Source of the DNA: Mesostigma viride
Lineage: Eukaryota; Streptophyta; Mesostigmatophyceae; Mesostigmatales; Mesostigmataceae
DNA: 62,000 nt
Direction of reading: 5' to 3'
Assembly: GCA_009746045.1 (NCBI GenBank)
Contig: RPFO01000027.1
Span: forward strand, 280,001-342,000
Position 1 is the stretch's first letter. Every line of letters starts with the position of its first letter. A model generated the notes under the pieces. It was given only the letters and a program-made list of their open reading frames with translations, was not told the origin of the DNA and did not search any database. Positions 23,346 through 34,747 of this stretch are shown in pieces. Made by a program: the position numbers and the translations under genes.

Positions 23346-23951
23346 TAGCACATATTCCCTTAATTAATTAGGGTTAATTAATTAGACTCGTGCTCCCGTT
23401 GGGGAGTCACGGAGCATTAACCCCGATGGATGGATGGATGGGTGCAAACATTCCTACCGGTCTAATCTATCTACATTGATCAATCAACATATTCCCTTGC
23501 TGGATCGATGGATGGAGGTGGGCGAAGCCGCAAAACCGAACTAAGCTAACTCTAAGCTAATCTATAGAAAACCCTAACTGCTCTACTCAGCAAAGCGCCC
23601 CTTGCTCCTGGGGGGAGGGGGCTTGCCCACAGGGGCTGGCGTGTGAGCCTGGACAATCGTCTCCATCCAGCATTAAATGAAATTAAATTAAATATTATAA
23701 CATGCCTCCCTTGGGAGACCATGTAGCACATATTCCTTGATGGGGGTGGAGGTGGAGGAAGCCGCGTTAAAAATCGAACTAACCTAACTCTAAGCTATCT
23801 AGTCTATAAAATCCTAACTACGCTACTCAGTAAAACGCCCCTTCCTCTTGGGGGGGGGTGGCTTGCCCACAGGGGCTGGCGTGTGAGCCTGGACAATCTT
23901 CTTCCACCGCTTCTTGTTCTGCATGGCAGTCCAAAGAAGGGAGAGGAGGGA
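23346..23951 (-). mobile_element. Stack of 5'-truncated LINE 3' ends
   Basis: At least three short minus-oriented 3' ends lie head to tail: an RT-2 tail (hairpin about 23387-23403, GGATGGAT repeats), an RT-1-like end to about 23670, and another RT-1-like end (hairpin about 23704-23720; last RT codons to 23951). The last is the downstream half of the target of element C. Confidence 0.75.
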
Positions 23952-24821
23952 GTGGATTAATTAATTAATTAATTATCAACATCACTCCGTTGGGAGTAGA
24001 TGTAGCACATAGCCCTGAGAAGGGGCATATGGCTTTTAATACATTCTAGGCCACTTCATGCAAGGGTGGGAATGTAAGCTACCCCTGCTCTAGGTGCACC
24101 AGGGCACCCGCACCCTCATGGTTTATCACGCTATGCCCGGGTAAGGGGGGAGCATGCCTGTGAGGGGGAAGATCATCATGGCTATACAAAAACTAGAGCG
24201 TGGCATCTCAGCAGAGAGCAGCTCTCTGCATGGGCACAACATTACTAAATAAAACTAGGCATCGTCTGGAGTGTGGCTCATCATAGGCACACATGTACAT
24301 GATTAAGGGGAGGTGTGCCACCAAAACCCCCCAAAACTGGAATACACTTGTTTCAATATGAATTCAATTGAATTATGCCCAGCCATGATTAGGGGCCCTA
24401 AATAACATGTTTAGTGAGTTATCCATGCATTCATTGAAGGTTCTACCCCCAACCACGCGCCGGTATCGCGCTAAAAATAGAAAAAGACGCTAATTAGGGC
24501 ACAGTATGCCCCAGCCAATGCACACATCAATTCAGGCCAGCCATGATATTTTCCAAGCAGGTCGTGGGTGGCCAAAAATTAGAGCCACTCACAACCCATA
24601 TCTGACATGCTTTAGAATTTTTATGCTCTTGCAAGTACAAAAACGCTGTTTTTCACACATGCCAAAAATAATAAAATACCAAACACATGTGAAATGGGCC
24701 AAACATGATATTTAAAATTCCATTAGTCATCGACACACACGCTCGCAAAATCTGGCTGCATTTGGACAAGCGGTGTGGAAGTTATGCTCTTTGGCAGCAT
24801 GCCACCTGGGCGTCCATTATA

Positions 24822-25330
24822 CTAGTCACTGTCACTATCACTGCCATCATCACAGTCTTCCCCGCAGCAAACTGGGCAGAACCAGTCCCCATCAGGTACG
24901 CTGGGCAGGAGAGGGACCGTGCAGCTCAGGTGGAGCCCCCCATCGCACCCGGGTGTGCTGCACAGCAAGGAAGGGTCATCATCAGATGCATCGGTCTTAG
25001 AGCAGCGCAAGCAAGGGATGTGTGCAGTGTCATCATCATCCTCATTGCTGCCCGCCCCCGCCCCCCAGTAGCAGCCCCCACACCCCCATAGTGCACCCCC
25101 TTGCTGTAGGTGACCTGGCCCCTCTGGGCATCTACCTTGCCCTCATCCCAGCGATGGCCACGCTTCACATGCCACGCCCGGGCTGCCTCAGCCTTGTACT
25201 CTAGCGTCTTCTTGACCACCTGCTGGCACTCCCTCTTTTTCCTCAGCTCATCCAGCTGTGCAAGGGCAGCGGGGGAGGTGTCTACACCCATAAGCAAACG
25301 GCTAGGCACCGCATCTGCCCTTACCTGCCC
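24822..25330 (-). CDS. PHD-finger protein fragment carried by transposon E1
   Basis: On the minus strand the frame around 25010-24822 has a complete C4HC3 PHD pattern: C-L-R-C, C-x4-C, H-L-S-C and F-C-P-V-C, with tryptophan two residues before the final C-x2-C, followed by an acidic tail (DCDDGSDSDSD). Upstream, in a frame shifted by one base in a G-rich run near 25080, lies a charged helical stretch (AALAQLDELRKKRECQQVVK, then KRGHRWDEGK). PHD fingers usually read histone H3 lysine methylation; here it may help a transposon protein bind chromatin. The one-base shift means a broken gene, an intron I cannot define, or a base error. Flanking exons were not identified. Confidence 0.55.
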
Positions 25331-26026
25331 TCGGCATGGCCAACCTTGCAAACGCAAGCATAGCAACACGATCGCTAGGCATACATGCCAAGAGAGCATA
25401 CACTATACTCTACCCAAGGTTACCTTGTAAACTTCATGATTAGAACTCGGCAAATCTATGACCAAAAGCACATATAAATAACTATTACACACTGATGACG
25501 ACACATGCTCAAGGTTGGGGGTCACTGTGACACGCACTGATGAGTTTCCTAGACGACCACCGGACAGGCGCTAAGGACCACTCAGTAACCAAGTATAAAC
25601 ACAATTACACTTTACATGCCATCCAACATGCATCAAATCCATGCTGAATATGTTATGAAGTACACAGGGTTGGCCACACACCTCATACCCCTTAACCGTC
25701 CCTCGAGCATGGCCAGACTAATAAGCATGTGAATAGCAATAATGATGATGGCACTAAAATGCCTTACCAGCATTTTCTATGTTTCTCCCAGGTTAGAGTG
25801 TAAGGTTGATGCCAACCAAGCTAATCAACACAGCAACAACTCCTGAACTGCCCTACCTGAGATGGGCAACAAACTGGAACTATGGAGGGCAAGGAACCAA
25901 GGAGATCATGGCATACAAAGCTTGCATGCAGTCAACCATGGTTGGCTCAGCACATTGCAGTCTTTTCACATGATGATATCAAGGGAAAGCTCAAATAAAC
26001 CAATGGTGGTAGCTATCTACATGCAG

Positions 26027-26262
26027 TCACACAAATGCAATATCTCCAACATGATCGTCAATAAAACACTTCCTCCCCTGCACGATAAAATGGAAAGAAA
26101 CCATTGGCGGCCCTCCAGCGCATGAGCGCTGTGATGCCGCTGCGAAGAGAGGGTGCGTCACTCTCACACAACAAGAAGCGTCCATACGCACAACATCCTT
26201 GCCAGAACACGTTTTATGAAATGCCTTAAACCTTCCCGAGAAGATATAGGCTTCGACTGAAG
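26027..26262 (-). pseudogene. Conserved exon of the E-family transposon gene (E1 copy)
   Basis: Encodes GRFKAFHKTCSGKDVVRMDA, SCCVRVTHPLFAAASQRSCA and DDHVGDIAFV, nearly identical to E2 55199-55428. The upstream exon (ATGGAAGAACGG near 26495) ends in a stop or an alternative donor in this copy. Function unknown; the histidine/cysteine content is suggestive but matches no domain I know. Confidence 0.45.
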
Positions 26263-26927
26263 CGGCCCTGACCACGACGTCAGCGAAAACAATCTAAATC
26301 TACCAGGTATTCGACAACACCACGGCAAGCAACGGCGAGCTAGCTGGCGGAAACTGCCCAAAAAGAACGAAAAAAACTTCGAACGATGAGCTCATAGAAG
26401 AAAGAACTGATAGCACATAACATTCGCGACAAATCTATACCTGTCCCTCACAGATCCCTCGCCCAGGCGCGCAACAACGGCCGTTCTTCCATGGAAGGTT
26501 CCGACATGCACTGCGCAGGCCTGAAGAATTACTTACCGAGAATAACCGAAAATGTAGCAAAAAGCACCAGTTTGGTTTGGAATTCAATGCTACCGATATT
26601 AATGCATCGTTTACGGTCAAAAAGCCCCCCAAAACTGCGAATTCACTGCCGCTATCACGAATTCTATTTTATTCCGCGCGACCAAAAAATGCAGATTACC
26701 CCCCATGCCGATGGCAGTAAAAGAAAGCAGCGATATTGTAAACCAGCAACTTGCCGCCACAACCCAACATCATTAAATCATCGTCTCCAACATTCGAGCA
26801 TTTTTTTTGCATTTCTCTAGCCCTACATGGCTAGTCTCGCCTAAACGCAGTCGCCATGGCCACTTCCGCAAGGGGTGCGCGCACCGTGCACCCACTTTTA
26901 ACTTCACGGCGGTACCGCGAATATTTT

Positions 26928-27238
26928 AAAAATATAATTACTTACAGCAGAGTGAAATCACTCAAACCAAAGCAAACGCCCAGCTATAAACCTATATACA
27001 GAGCCATGTCAAAGCTCTATACTACGATAAGACCAATGGAAACGCCTAACGGGAGGAACCTAATAGCCCTGCTGCACCGCAAAATCAGCCCGCGTACGGC
27101 GGAGCATGATGTCAGCCATGGCCCGAGTCAGCGCCACCGACAAGCGCTGACGCCAATATGACGTCCAGGTCCGCGCCGACCATGGGGCCCGCTGGCCCTC
27201 CAGGTCCAGCCGGTCCTCCCGGAGCCGGCAACACACAC
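26928..27238 (-). mobile_element. SINE-like element S1
   Basis: 311 bp flanked by a 14-bp TSD, ACCGCGAATATTTT, at 26914-26927 and 27239-27252, inside E1. Minus orientation: GC-rich head (GTTGCCGGCTCCGGGAGGAC), AT-rich 3' part ending CTGCTGTAAGTAATTATA plus T run. Near-identical to S2; S3 is a 5'-truncated copy. I see no clear tRNA, 5S or 7SL origin. Confidence 0.88.
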
Positions 27239-27384
27239 ACCGCGAATATTTTTGGCGCCAAAAAATTCGGCGGGCGCACGTCCCCTTAAATGAAGCGCGT
27301 GGCTTAGCTGGAATAGGGCCTCTAGGAGGCGTACATGTACATGGCCACGGTCTATCTATTCTACACTACTACTGCTGTATTCCC

Positions 27385-28678
27385 CTAAGCTGGGGCGTCT
27401 GGAGTCGCTGGGGCCGCGGGGGTCGCCTGCCAGGGCGGCTTGTGGCCGACGTAGATGGCCGCCCCCTTCCAGTACACCGGCTGCCCCGCCTTGGTCTGCC
27501 GGAGCTGGAGGTAGGTCGGCCATAGCTCCCGTCGCCGTTGTTGCTGCGCCAGGGTCAAGTCGTCATCAAGGGTGAAGAGAGTCTTCTCGAGCCGCTTGCG
27601 GCGTCTGAGAAAAGAAATCTTGTCCGCCGGGGTCTTAAAGGTGAGAAGGAGCGGGGGCGGCCCTGCCTTACCCCGCGCGCGGGGAAGGCGGTGGGCGGCC
27701 AGCTCGATCTCACCAGTAAGGCCCATGCGATCAAGGATTTCTCTCTCAAAAGCACGCGCAAGCTTCTCGGAATTCTCACCTTCCTCCATCTTGAGATTCT
27801 TGACAATGACGTTGAGGCTGCGCTTGGCGAGCTCGGCTTCCTCGCGGAGGTCAAGCGTCTGCCGCTGGAGCTGGGCTGCGACGGCGGAGGTGGTGGAGGT
27901 GGTATGTTGCTTAAGCATGTCCGCCCAGGTCGTGATGGGAGGAGCATCGCCGGCCAGGCCAGCCGGGGCTGGCTTGGCGGCAATGTCCTTCACTGCCTGG
28001 GCGGTGAGGCCTGCTGTGTTCTGCAAGACCTCGATAGCGATTGCATTATCCTTGAGGCGCTGGTCGATGTCGCGGAGCTGGGCGGTGATGGAGTCGGTGG
28101 AGGCGGAGGGGGGGGGGGATGGAGGCGAGGAGGGTGGCGGTGGCGGTGGGGATGGTGGGAAGCTCAGCAGCCAGCGTGCCGCCAATTGCCGCCACATCTG
28201 CGGCAAGAGGGGTCACGTGCTGCTCGAAAGCTTCCTTGAGGAGGATGCGGATGGTGGCTTCGGTGGGGAAGGTGGGGGGGGGCGGTTGGGAAGCCCAGAT
28301 CGCGGATTCGGAGCGTCCAACAAGGGAGCAGAGGGCGAAGCGTTGGAGCTTGGGGCGACTCATGCGGTGAATGATTGGGAGAGCCTCGGCGGGGTCGACA
28401 AGCTTGCCGTCACCAGGCCAGCGGCCACGGTTGTGGGACGTGAGGTACACGCACAGGGCTAGAAGCGAGGCGTGATTGCCGTAAAACACGTCTTCCATGA
28501 ACCAACTGGGGCTGCGTTGCCAGAAGCCGGAGCTGTTGACGTCAAAGCCGGAGGTCTCTTCCCAGGGCGGCTCAGCAGAGCGACTGCGCTTAGGTTCAGG
28601 CGATGTAGATGGCGAGGCGAGCCCGGGAGGCTGTGCGAGCACCAGTGCACGACTAGTGTCACCGTTGCCATCTGGGCC
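27385..28678 (-). pseudogene. L1-type ORF1 protein gene (copy C)
   Basis: From the upper TSD, the frame runs GNGDTSRALVLAQPPGLASP ... DVFYGNHASLLALCVYL (to about 28130), then shifts into AQLRDIDQRLKDNAIAIEVL (coiled coil), the MEEGENSEKLARAFEREILD core and DDDLTLAQQQRRRELWPTYL to the stop near 27385. The N-terminal residues are missing, so this copy is slightly 5'-truncated; one frameshift lies in a G/C run near 28100-28130. Confidence 0.82.
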
Positions 28679-28684
28679 GTGGAT

Positions 28685-28965
28685 GCGGTGTTCAAACTGA
28701 GCTGGGACCACTAGGTCGGCCAGCAACATCTGGGTGTAGTTCATGGCAGGTTTACCTAGCTTCCTGGAAATGTCCTTGGGGCCAGGCCAGGTCAAAATAT
28801 GCCGCCCTGGCTGGCTGGCTCAAACTATCTGGTGTTAAAACTGAGCTGGGACCACTAGGTCGGCCAGCAACATCTCGGGGTGTAGTTCATGGCAGGTTTA
28901 CCTAGCTTCCTGGGAATGTCCTTGGGGCCAGACCAGGTCAAAATATGCCACCCTGGCTGGCTCTC
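28685..28965 (-). repeat. Tandem duplication of an RT-1 C-terminal segment
   Basis: The ~125-bp segment coding NYTQMLLADLVVPAQFEH and neighbouring residues occurs twice, at about 28690-28810 and 28840-28965. The first copy is the upstream half of the target of element C. A plus-oriented RT-1 3' end follows (hairpin about 29004-29017). Confidence 0.75.
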
Positions 28966-29642
28966 CATCCATCCAGCAAGGGATCGAATACGTGCCACAT
29001 GATCTCCCAACGGAGTCATCTTAAAATATTATATAATTCAATTTAAAACAGTGGCCAGTCTACATGACGCGCGTCATGACCAAAGTTACTTGCCCACGCT
29101 CCTTGTTATGATGTGCTCACATGGGTCTTATTGTGCACACCCACAGATTGCCGGATCGTTAGCGTGTCCGTTTAGCTAGCGCGCCCGAATGCAGCGGTGG
29201 CATGCCAATTTGGCATTAATTAATCAATTAATTAATTAATTAATTAATTAAACTCGTGCTCCCGTTGGGGAGTCACGGAGCACCGAAGTGCTTTTAATCC
29301 CTGTGTGTGCACAACAGGAGAAAGGGCAGAGACCCCCAGTCTCCTTCATGCCTAAGGCATGCCACAGCTGCAGTCGGGCGCGCTAGCTAAACGGACACGC
29401 TAACGATCCGGCAATCTGTGGGTGCAATAAGACCCATGTGAGCATGGCATAACAAGGAGCGTGGGCGAGTAAACTGATCATAGCCAGGGCGTAGCATGGC
29501 TGTACAAGGATTAAGCTAAGGCTACATGGCTGGTTGTGTACCGTGCGTTAATTAGCGGTGCACGTGACTAGGGATGTTGGCCCGGCTAGGCAAACGTTCT
29601 AAGCATGGCTGCCATAGCGGCAGTGACTACCAGTGGATACAA

Positions 29643-29949
29643 TCAATTAATTAATTAGACTCGTGCTCCCGTTGGGGAGTCACGGAGCATTAACCCCGAT
29701 GGATGGATGGATGGATGGGTGCAAACAGTCCTAGGTACCGGTCTAATCTATCTACATCAGCTACATCTATCTAACAGCATTCTAACTACAACATCTATCT
29801 AGACAGCCTAACGATGCCCTAGGGGAGCTGTCTGGCGTGCCTCCCACGGGTTTGCACACGCGGGCGCTTCCCCACAGGGGGGGGCTCGTTGTCCTCTATG
29901 ACCTGGGCCCACTTGCATGGCCTTGTCCATCATCTTCTTCCAAATCACG
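29643..29949 (-). mobile_element. 5'-truncated RT-2 LINE 3' end nested in H
   Basis: Flanked by a perfect 11-bp TSD, AGTGGATACAA, at 29632-29642 and 29950-29960. It contains the last RT-2 codons, GGATGGAT repeats, the hairpin (about 29665-29680) and (TTAA)n tail. Confidence 0.93.
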
Positions 29950-29986
29950 AGTGGATACAAGCTAGCCGCTAGGGCTATTAGCTAGT

Positions 29987-31350
29987 CTAGCCCGCGGGGG
30001 GCGTCCACATCTTGTGGTTGATCATCAGGTCCCCGCCCCTCCAGTACACCTTGGGCTTCTGGGGGTCCTGCTTGTGGCGGAGGTACTCCGGCCACAGCCG
30101 GTCGCGTCGCTGCTGCTGCTGAGCGGGGGTCAGGTCGTCGTCCAGCGTCCAGGTGAGGTCGTGCAACCGCTTGCGACGAGAGAGGAACCGCTGCTTGTCC
30201 TCACGGGAGGGGAAGGTGAGCAGAACTGGTGGGGGAGCCGCCTTGTCCCGTGAGTGGGGAAGGCGGTGACACCCACGCAGTTCTACCTCACCTACCAGGC
30301 CCATGAGGGTAAGGAGCTGGTCCTTGAGCTCGTCGGTAAGGGAGGTTGACGTCTCACCTGGCTTCTGGGGGAAACGACGCAGCACCACTCGACACTCGCG
30401 GCGGGCGCGGTCGGTGGCCTCCCGTTGGTTGGCCTGGCGATGGTCCTCCAGCTCCTGGAGCTTCGTGGCGATGGCGTCGGTGGTTGAGGCGGTCGCTGAC
30501 CGCAGCAGGTCCGCATAGGAGAGCGGCGGGAGGTCGCCAGCATCCAGCCGGGTTGGCTGGGATGCGATGGTGGCCGTCTGCTCCGCTATCTTGGGGACCT
30601 GTGAGGCCAGCTAGGGCCTCGGTGTGAGCGGTGATGGCTTCAAGCTTGTTCATGAGCACGCCGCACTTGCCCTCCACCTGGTTGAGGCGAGAGACAAGTG
30701 CAGCGTGCGTCTCAGATGCCTGCGCCGCGGTGTGCAGCGCCGTGAACTGGGGTTGGAGCTTGTGGACGACCTTGGTTTCCACATTGGAGACCCGGGCCTC
30801 CACCGTGTTGAGCGTTGTGTTCAGCGAGGTCAGCTTCTCGGCCAACGGCCAGGTCACGTGCTCCTCCAGCACTGCTCAGATGTCATCCTTGCAGAGGGAG
30901 GGAGCCGATGTGGCTGTCGGCCGCGCAGGCTGGGCTCAGTGGGGTGCGGAGCTGAGCGATGATGGCGGCTTCAGTGAGCTGGAAGTGGCTGCACAGGATA
31001 GCGATGCGGTGGTCTCCCCGGGCAAAGAACCTCTCCAGGTTCTCGTCGCGGATGGGCGCTGTGGCCCCACGGAGCTTGCGTTCCTGGGCTAAAAAACGCA
31101 CTATTTCGACGCATTCGTCGTTGGTCAATTGCATCCAGTCGCTGAAAGAAAAGTGGTCGTAATCTGGTAGGTACTTTCGCCATTTGTACTCGTGGCAGGG
31201 TTTCTTGGGCTCGGGCGAGGCGCTTGGCGATGGGTTTGCTGGCGGTGGATTTGCGAGCCCAGGCGGCTGGGCGAGGACGATGGCGAGTGGGTTGGGCTGG
31301 GAGCCGGAAAGCTCCTTTTCCAAACCCCGTTTTGCTTTTGGGGTCGTCAT
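29987..31350 (-). pseudogene. ORF1-2 protein gene, frame-disrupted
   Basis: From ATG 31350: a proline-rich N terminus (AIVLAQPPGLANPPPA), a helical region (WMQLTNDECVEIVRFLAQER), a stop/frameshift near 30880, a long coiled coil (VEARVSNVETKV ... SRLNQVEGKCGVLMNKLEAI), another shift near 30600, then the ORF1p C-terminal core (AAPPPVLLTF ... LDDDLTPAQQQQRRDRLW ... KVYWRGGDLMINHKMWTPPAG). Same architecture as ORF1-1 but clearly diverged. An RNA-binding role is inferred from L1 ORF1p. Confidence 0.82.
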
Positions 31351-31585
31351 AGCTGCTTGTCACGTGCGTAACTTTGGCAATACTGCGTTTCAGCCGTAAC
31401 CGATTATACTGGCGTGTGCGTCTCAAAAAAGCGCATCGAGTGCAAGTGGCCTTTGGCATGAAGGAGACTGGGGGTCTCTGCCCTTTCTCCTGTTGTGCAC
31501 ACACAGGGATTAAAAGCACTTCCGTGCTCCGTGACTCCCAAACGGGAGCACGTGTTTAATTAATTAATTAATTAATGACCAAAGT

Positions 31586-32815
31586 CGGTAGGCATAGTGA
31601 TTCGGGCCTAGGCGCCCGCCACCCTGCAGCTAGAGCCTAGATAGCTAGACATCCATCCCGTTCCATTTTTACTTATACTATCAAGGAGACAACCAGCGCA
31701 GGCCAGAAATCACCTGGAGAATCCCGACCATGGTAGCTCGAGCCTGCCGTTATCTTGTCCGCGTGTTTAAGTCGTTCAGGACATATGTACTATTGTCATA
31801 TGCATGATGAAGCGAGACAACAATACCTGGACCGGCTGGACGCATGATGTGCACAACCCACATGTCACTGAATAACTCACGTCTATACCCTGCGTAACTG
31901 GTGGCTCTACTAAAAGACTCCACCGCAACATCAATTTTCAGTAAAGCAAACCTCAATGATCAGCGATCTGATCAGCCGCTGCAAGGACATAGCATGCGTC
32001 TTTTTTAAGAAGGCGAGTGTGTGCAAGCTGGTTACCCAGTCCAGGCATAGTTGTCTCACATAACATAAACTAACCTTATGACATAGGCAAACCTTCCCCA
32101 ACGGGCCCGCCTGCAATTGACAAATCGAACTAACCTTCACAGAAATGTCCAAGGTTTACTCAGGACAGGATGCATTACAGAGAGAAATTTGGCGACCGAT
32201 GCTTTTTGAAACGAACCGGTGCTTTTACAAACATTAACGCCAGCTAGGTGCCTTCAGTCAGAGCGTGCCCTATATAAAAGTGCCGCCATCAACAAACATT
32301 ACATTGCCCCGCCATCAACATTACATTGCCCCGTACTCCATGTTCGCTGTCCACTCGTGCAGCTATCACCCTTTTCATTAGAACTAGAGGCGCAAATCAG
32401 GTAGCGGGCAATAGCTGGACGAGTATGACAGGAGATAGGGATTACGGTTCGGTGAGACAAGCAACGCCGCCGCGAAAAAGTGAACAAATAGGTGGATAAG
32501 GAAAGCCTTGTTGGTGAAACAACCGACATTGGCAGAAAGACGAGATCCTAGTGCAACGACAAATGCGCGCAAACCTTGGCTGAGACAACACATGGTGTAA
32601 AGATGAGCTCCTAGTGTGATGATACATAGGCTCGGATTTTACCCCCATGAGTTGAAACAATCCATGGCAGAAAGGTGAGCTCCTAGTGTGACCATAAACA
32701 GGCTCAAATAGACCTTGGCTGAAACAACCAGGATGCTGACAGACAAGATGAGCACACACGCGCGTGGGCAGGGGTGACAAGGCCAGCACACACTTCCACA
32801 CACATGCACACATAT
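31586..32815. other. Region without a recognised gene
   Basis: No coding sequence I can support. 31680-31790 carries dispersed repeat R1 (ATCAAGGAGACAACCAGCGC then GAGAATCCCGACCATGGTAG). 32028-32055 carries a short motif, GTCCAGGCATAGTTGTCTCAC, repeated near 44750 and 58150. The rest is unique and unassigned. Confidence 0.4.
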
Positions 32816-32819
32816 GCAC

Positions 32820-32932
32820 ACAAATGCACCTGCACACCCCCACCCCCCACCCCCCCACTCACCCCCCCACCCACTCCCACCCACCCTCACCCCCCCTTAC
32901 CCCCCCCCCCCCCACCCCCACCCCCACCCCAC

Positions 32933-32964
<32 letters not shown>

Positions 32965-33450
32965 ACCCACCACCACCCCCCACCCACCCACCCACCCACC
33001 CACCCACCCACCCACCCACCCACCCACCCACCCACCCACCACCCACCCACCCACCCACCCACCCACCCACCCACCCACCCACCCACCCACCCACCCACCC
33101 ACCCACCCACCCACCCACCCACCCACCCACCCACCCACCCACCCACCCACCCACCCACCCACCCACCCACCCACCCACCCACCCACGCACGGTATAGTGA
33201 CCACACCCACCCAGCCGCCCGCCGCCCGCCGCCCACCCACCCACCCACCCACCCACCCACCCACCCACCCACCCACCCACCCACCCACCCACCCACCCAC
33301 CCACCCACCCACCCACCCACCCACCCACCCACCCACCCACCCACCCACCCACCCACCCACCCACCCACCCACCCACCCACCCACCCACCCACCCACCCAC
33401 CCACCACCCATCCACCCGCCCTTCCGCCCACCCACCTACCCACCCACCCA
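32820..33450. repeat. Long (CCCA)n tetranucleotide array
   Basis: Almost pure CCCA repeats over ~600 bp, with a C-rich preface (32830-32960) and one ~45-bp interruption (about 33185-33230). The complementary strand is (TGGG)n and could form G-quadruplexes. Pro-Thr-His and Val-Gly-Trp open frames across it are artefacts. Confidence 0.97.
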
Positions 33451-34747
33451 CATTGTAGCATGGTGACGCCACACACATACACACGGGCTTGGGTGGGGGA
33501 ACATAGCCCATGGGCAGCAACCGCAACGCGTTCACACACCTCTGACCCTTCAAGACCCCCCCACCCCTGCACCATTTTACCTTCCAGCAGAGACAAAAGT
33601 CGGTGCCTCAAACCGACGTCTCCTCCATGTATCGATAAGCATATATTTGGACTGCATACAGGTTATGGCTAGAGAGATTCTACGTGATACTAACTAATGG
33701 CTGCTCGGAGGATGTCAAGAAAGTCCTTTTTCCCGATCTCCACGTCATCCCCTCGGCTGTTGCGAAAGCACAGAGTACCGACAGATCATCTGAATAAGAA
33801 ACGTCCCTCGGGTCGGGCTCGAGGCCCGACGCTTGGGGTGCGCCTTCGAGGGATGCTGGTAGAAAATCTCGACAGCCTGTCTAACCTGCGCCACCACGTT
33901 GTGCAACAGTACGGCTTTCCCGAACTTGCGCCCGTGGACCCCCCCGTATGCGCGGACGGAGACGAGAGCGGTACCGTACGGGTGCAAGGCTCTAATTGAC
34001 ATGGCCCATTGACAAGGCTCTAATGACAACAGCTTCGATCGGGCACCTGCATCCCCGCGATGAGAATCCCTGGCTCGAACGGTATATAGCGCGGGCCACC
34101 AAAATCTACCGAAGGAAGGCAACTATGCCAGAATGCTTATCCTGGTCACGCGGCCGGAAAGTCACCAAATCGTTACGAGCTAGCACTTTGGAAGAAACAA
34201 AGTTTGCGACTACATGCAACCATCATTACGAGCCGCGGGTCGCCGGCAATTGAATGCGCTTGGGAGAGCTTGGGAGTTGAAGTCACGTGCTCACCCAAGG
34301 AACGCACATGTGCGCATCGCCGTACCTCATCACGACCGCTAGTTCGCAAATTATTGGATGGCCGTCACGATTCTGGCAGCTGGCACGGTTTCCTTGGAAG
34401 CTGTAACTTGTAAGTTGTAACTGCATCGCCTACTTTGGATTTGAATGGAGGTACGTGTCCGTACTATATGCTACTGTGAGCCCTTTCGGCCTTGACCTGC
34501 CTCAACCTGACTACCACACTACAAGTTCCGCGTTAAGAATGCATGGTCCGTGCAAGTCCAGTGTCCCAACTGCATGCTGCGTGCATGGGGGCGCGACGCT
34601 ACCCGCGCGCCTCGCGAATTGTGCCGCCTTGCCACGCCGTGCCCTCGCGGCTACAAACTCGCCCTTGCTCCTTCCATGGAGGTCTCTTAGTACGCCGCTC
34701 GTACGATCCCAAGCTAGCGCCTCTTTGTCGTCTTCAAAAGCGACAGA
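33451..34747. other. Upstream region of the eS27 gene
   Basis: Open frames here (for example 33697-33999) resemble nothing I recognise. The promoter and 5' untranslated region of the eS27 gene should lie in the last few hundred bases; no TATA box is obvious. Confidence 0.35.

Larger units (their letters stand above)
24307..27285. mobile_element. TTAA-flanked DNA transposon E1 (GGGGA-ended family)
   Basis: TTAA at 24303-24306 and 27286-27289. The uninterrupted sequence is seen in A1 near 5556 (CATGATTAAATAAAGCGCG). Ends are GGGGAGGTGTGCC at the left and the complement of GGGGACGTGCGCC at the right. The family also includes E2 and E4. 5'-GG ends plus TTAA fit Kolobok-like elements better than the 5'-CCC ends of piggyBac, but no transposase was recognised. 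Contents: a PHD-finger frame, a conserved second-exon-like frame (26027-26262) and a SINE (26928-27238). Confidence 0.88.
23958..28678 (-). mobile_element. ORF1-only LINE copy C (family ORF1-1), with nested E1
   Basis: Flanked by GTGGAT at 23952-23957 and 28679-28684, at the same HRIH codons of an RT-1 gene that LINE B used. Without the 2979-bp E1 element it is ~1.74 kb: ORF1, 3' untranslated region split by E1, hairpin (23985-23998) and (TTAA)n tail. There is no reverse transcriptase inside the TSDs. Confidence 0.87.
29217..31451 (-). mobile_element. ORF1-only LINE copy H (family ORF1-2), near full length
   Basis: Flanked by TTTGGCAT at 29209-29216 and 31452-31459 (8-bp TSD). Minus orientation: ~100-bp leader, ORF1-2, 3' untranslated region, hairpin about 29265-29281 and (TTAA)n tail. 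A 307-bp RT-2 3' end is nested in the 3' untranslated region (29643-29949). No reverse transcriptase of its own. Confidence 0.87.
29087..31574 (+). mobile_element. ORF1-2 3' fragment I, split by element H
   Basis: Flanked by the 11-bp TSD ATGACCAAAGT at 29076-29086 and 31575-31585. Only 29087-29216 and 31460-31574 belong to I itself: a plus-oriented 5'-truncated 3' untranslated region with hairpin (about 31530-31546) and (TTAA)n tail. Confidence 0.88.

Noticed and set aside
32820-33450. Telomeric repeat
   Set aside because: The unit is CCCA without the T-rich third position of CCCTAA/CCCTAAA-type repeats, and it is internal between unique sequences.
32764-33672. Long open frames rich in Pro-Thr-His (plus) or Gly-Trp-Val (minus)
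   Set aside because: They are translations of the (CCCA)n array in every frame; no start context or non-repeat domain.
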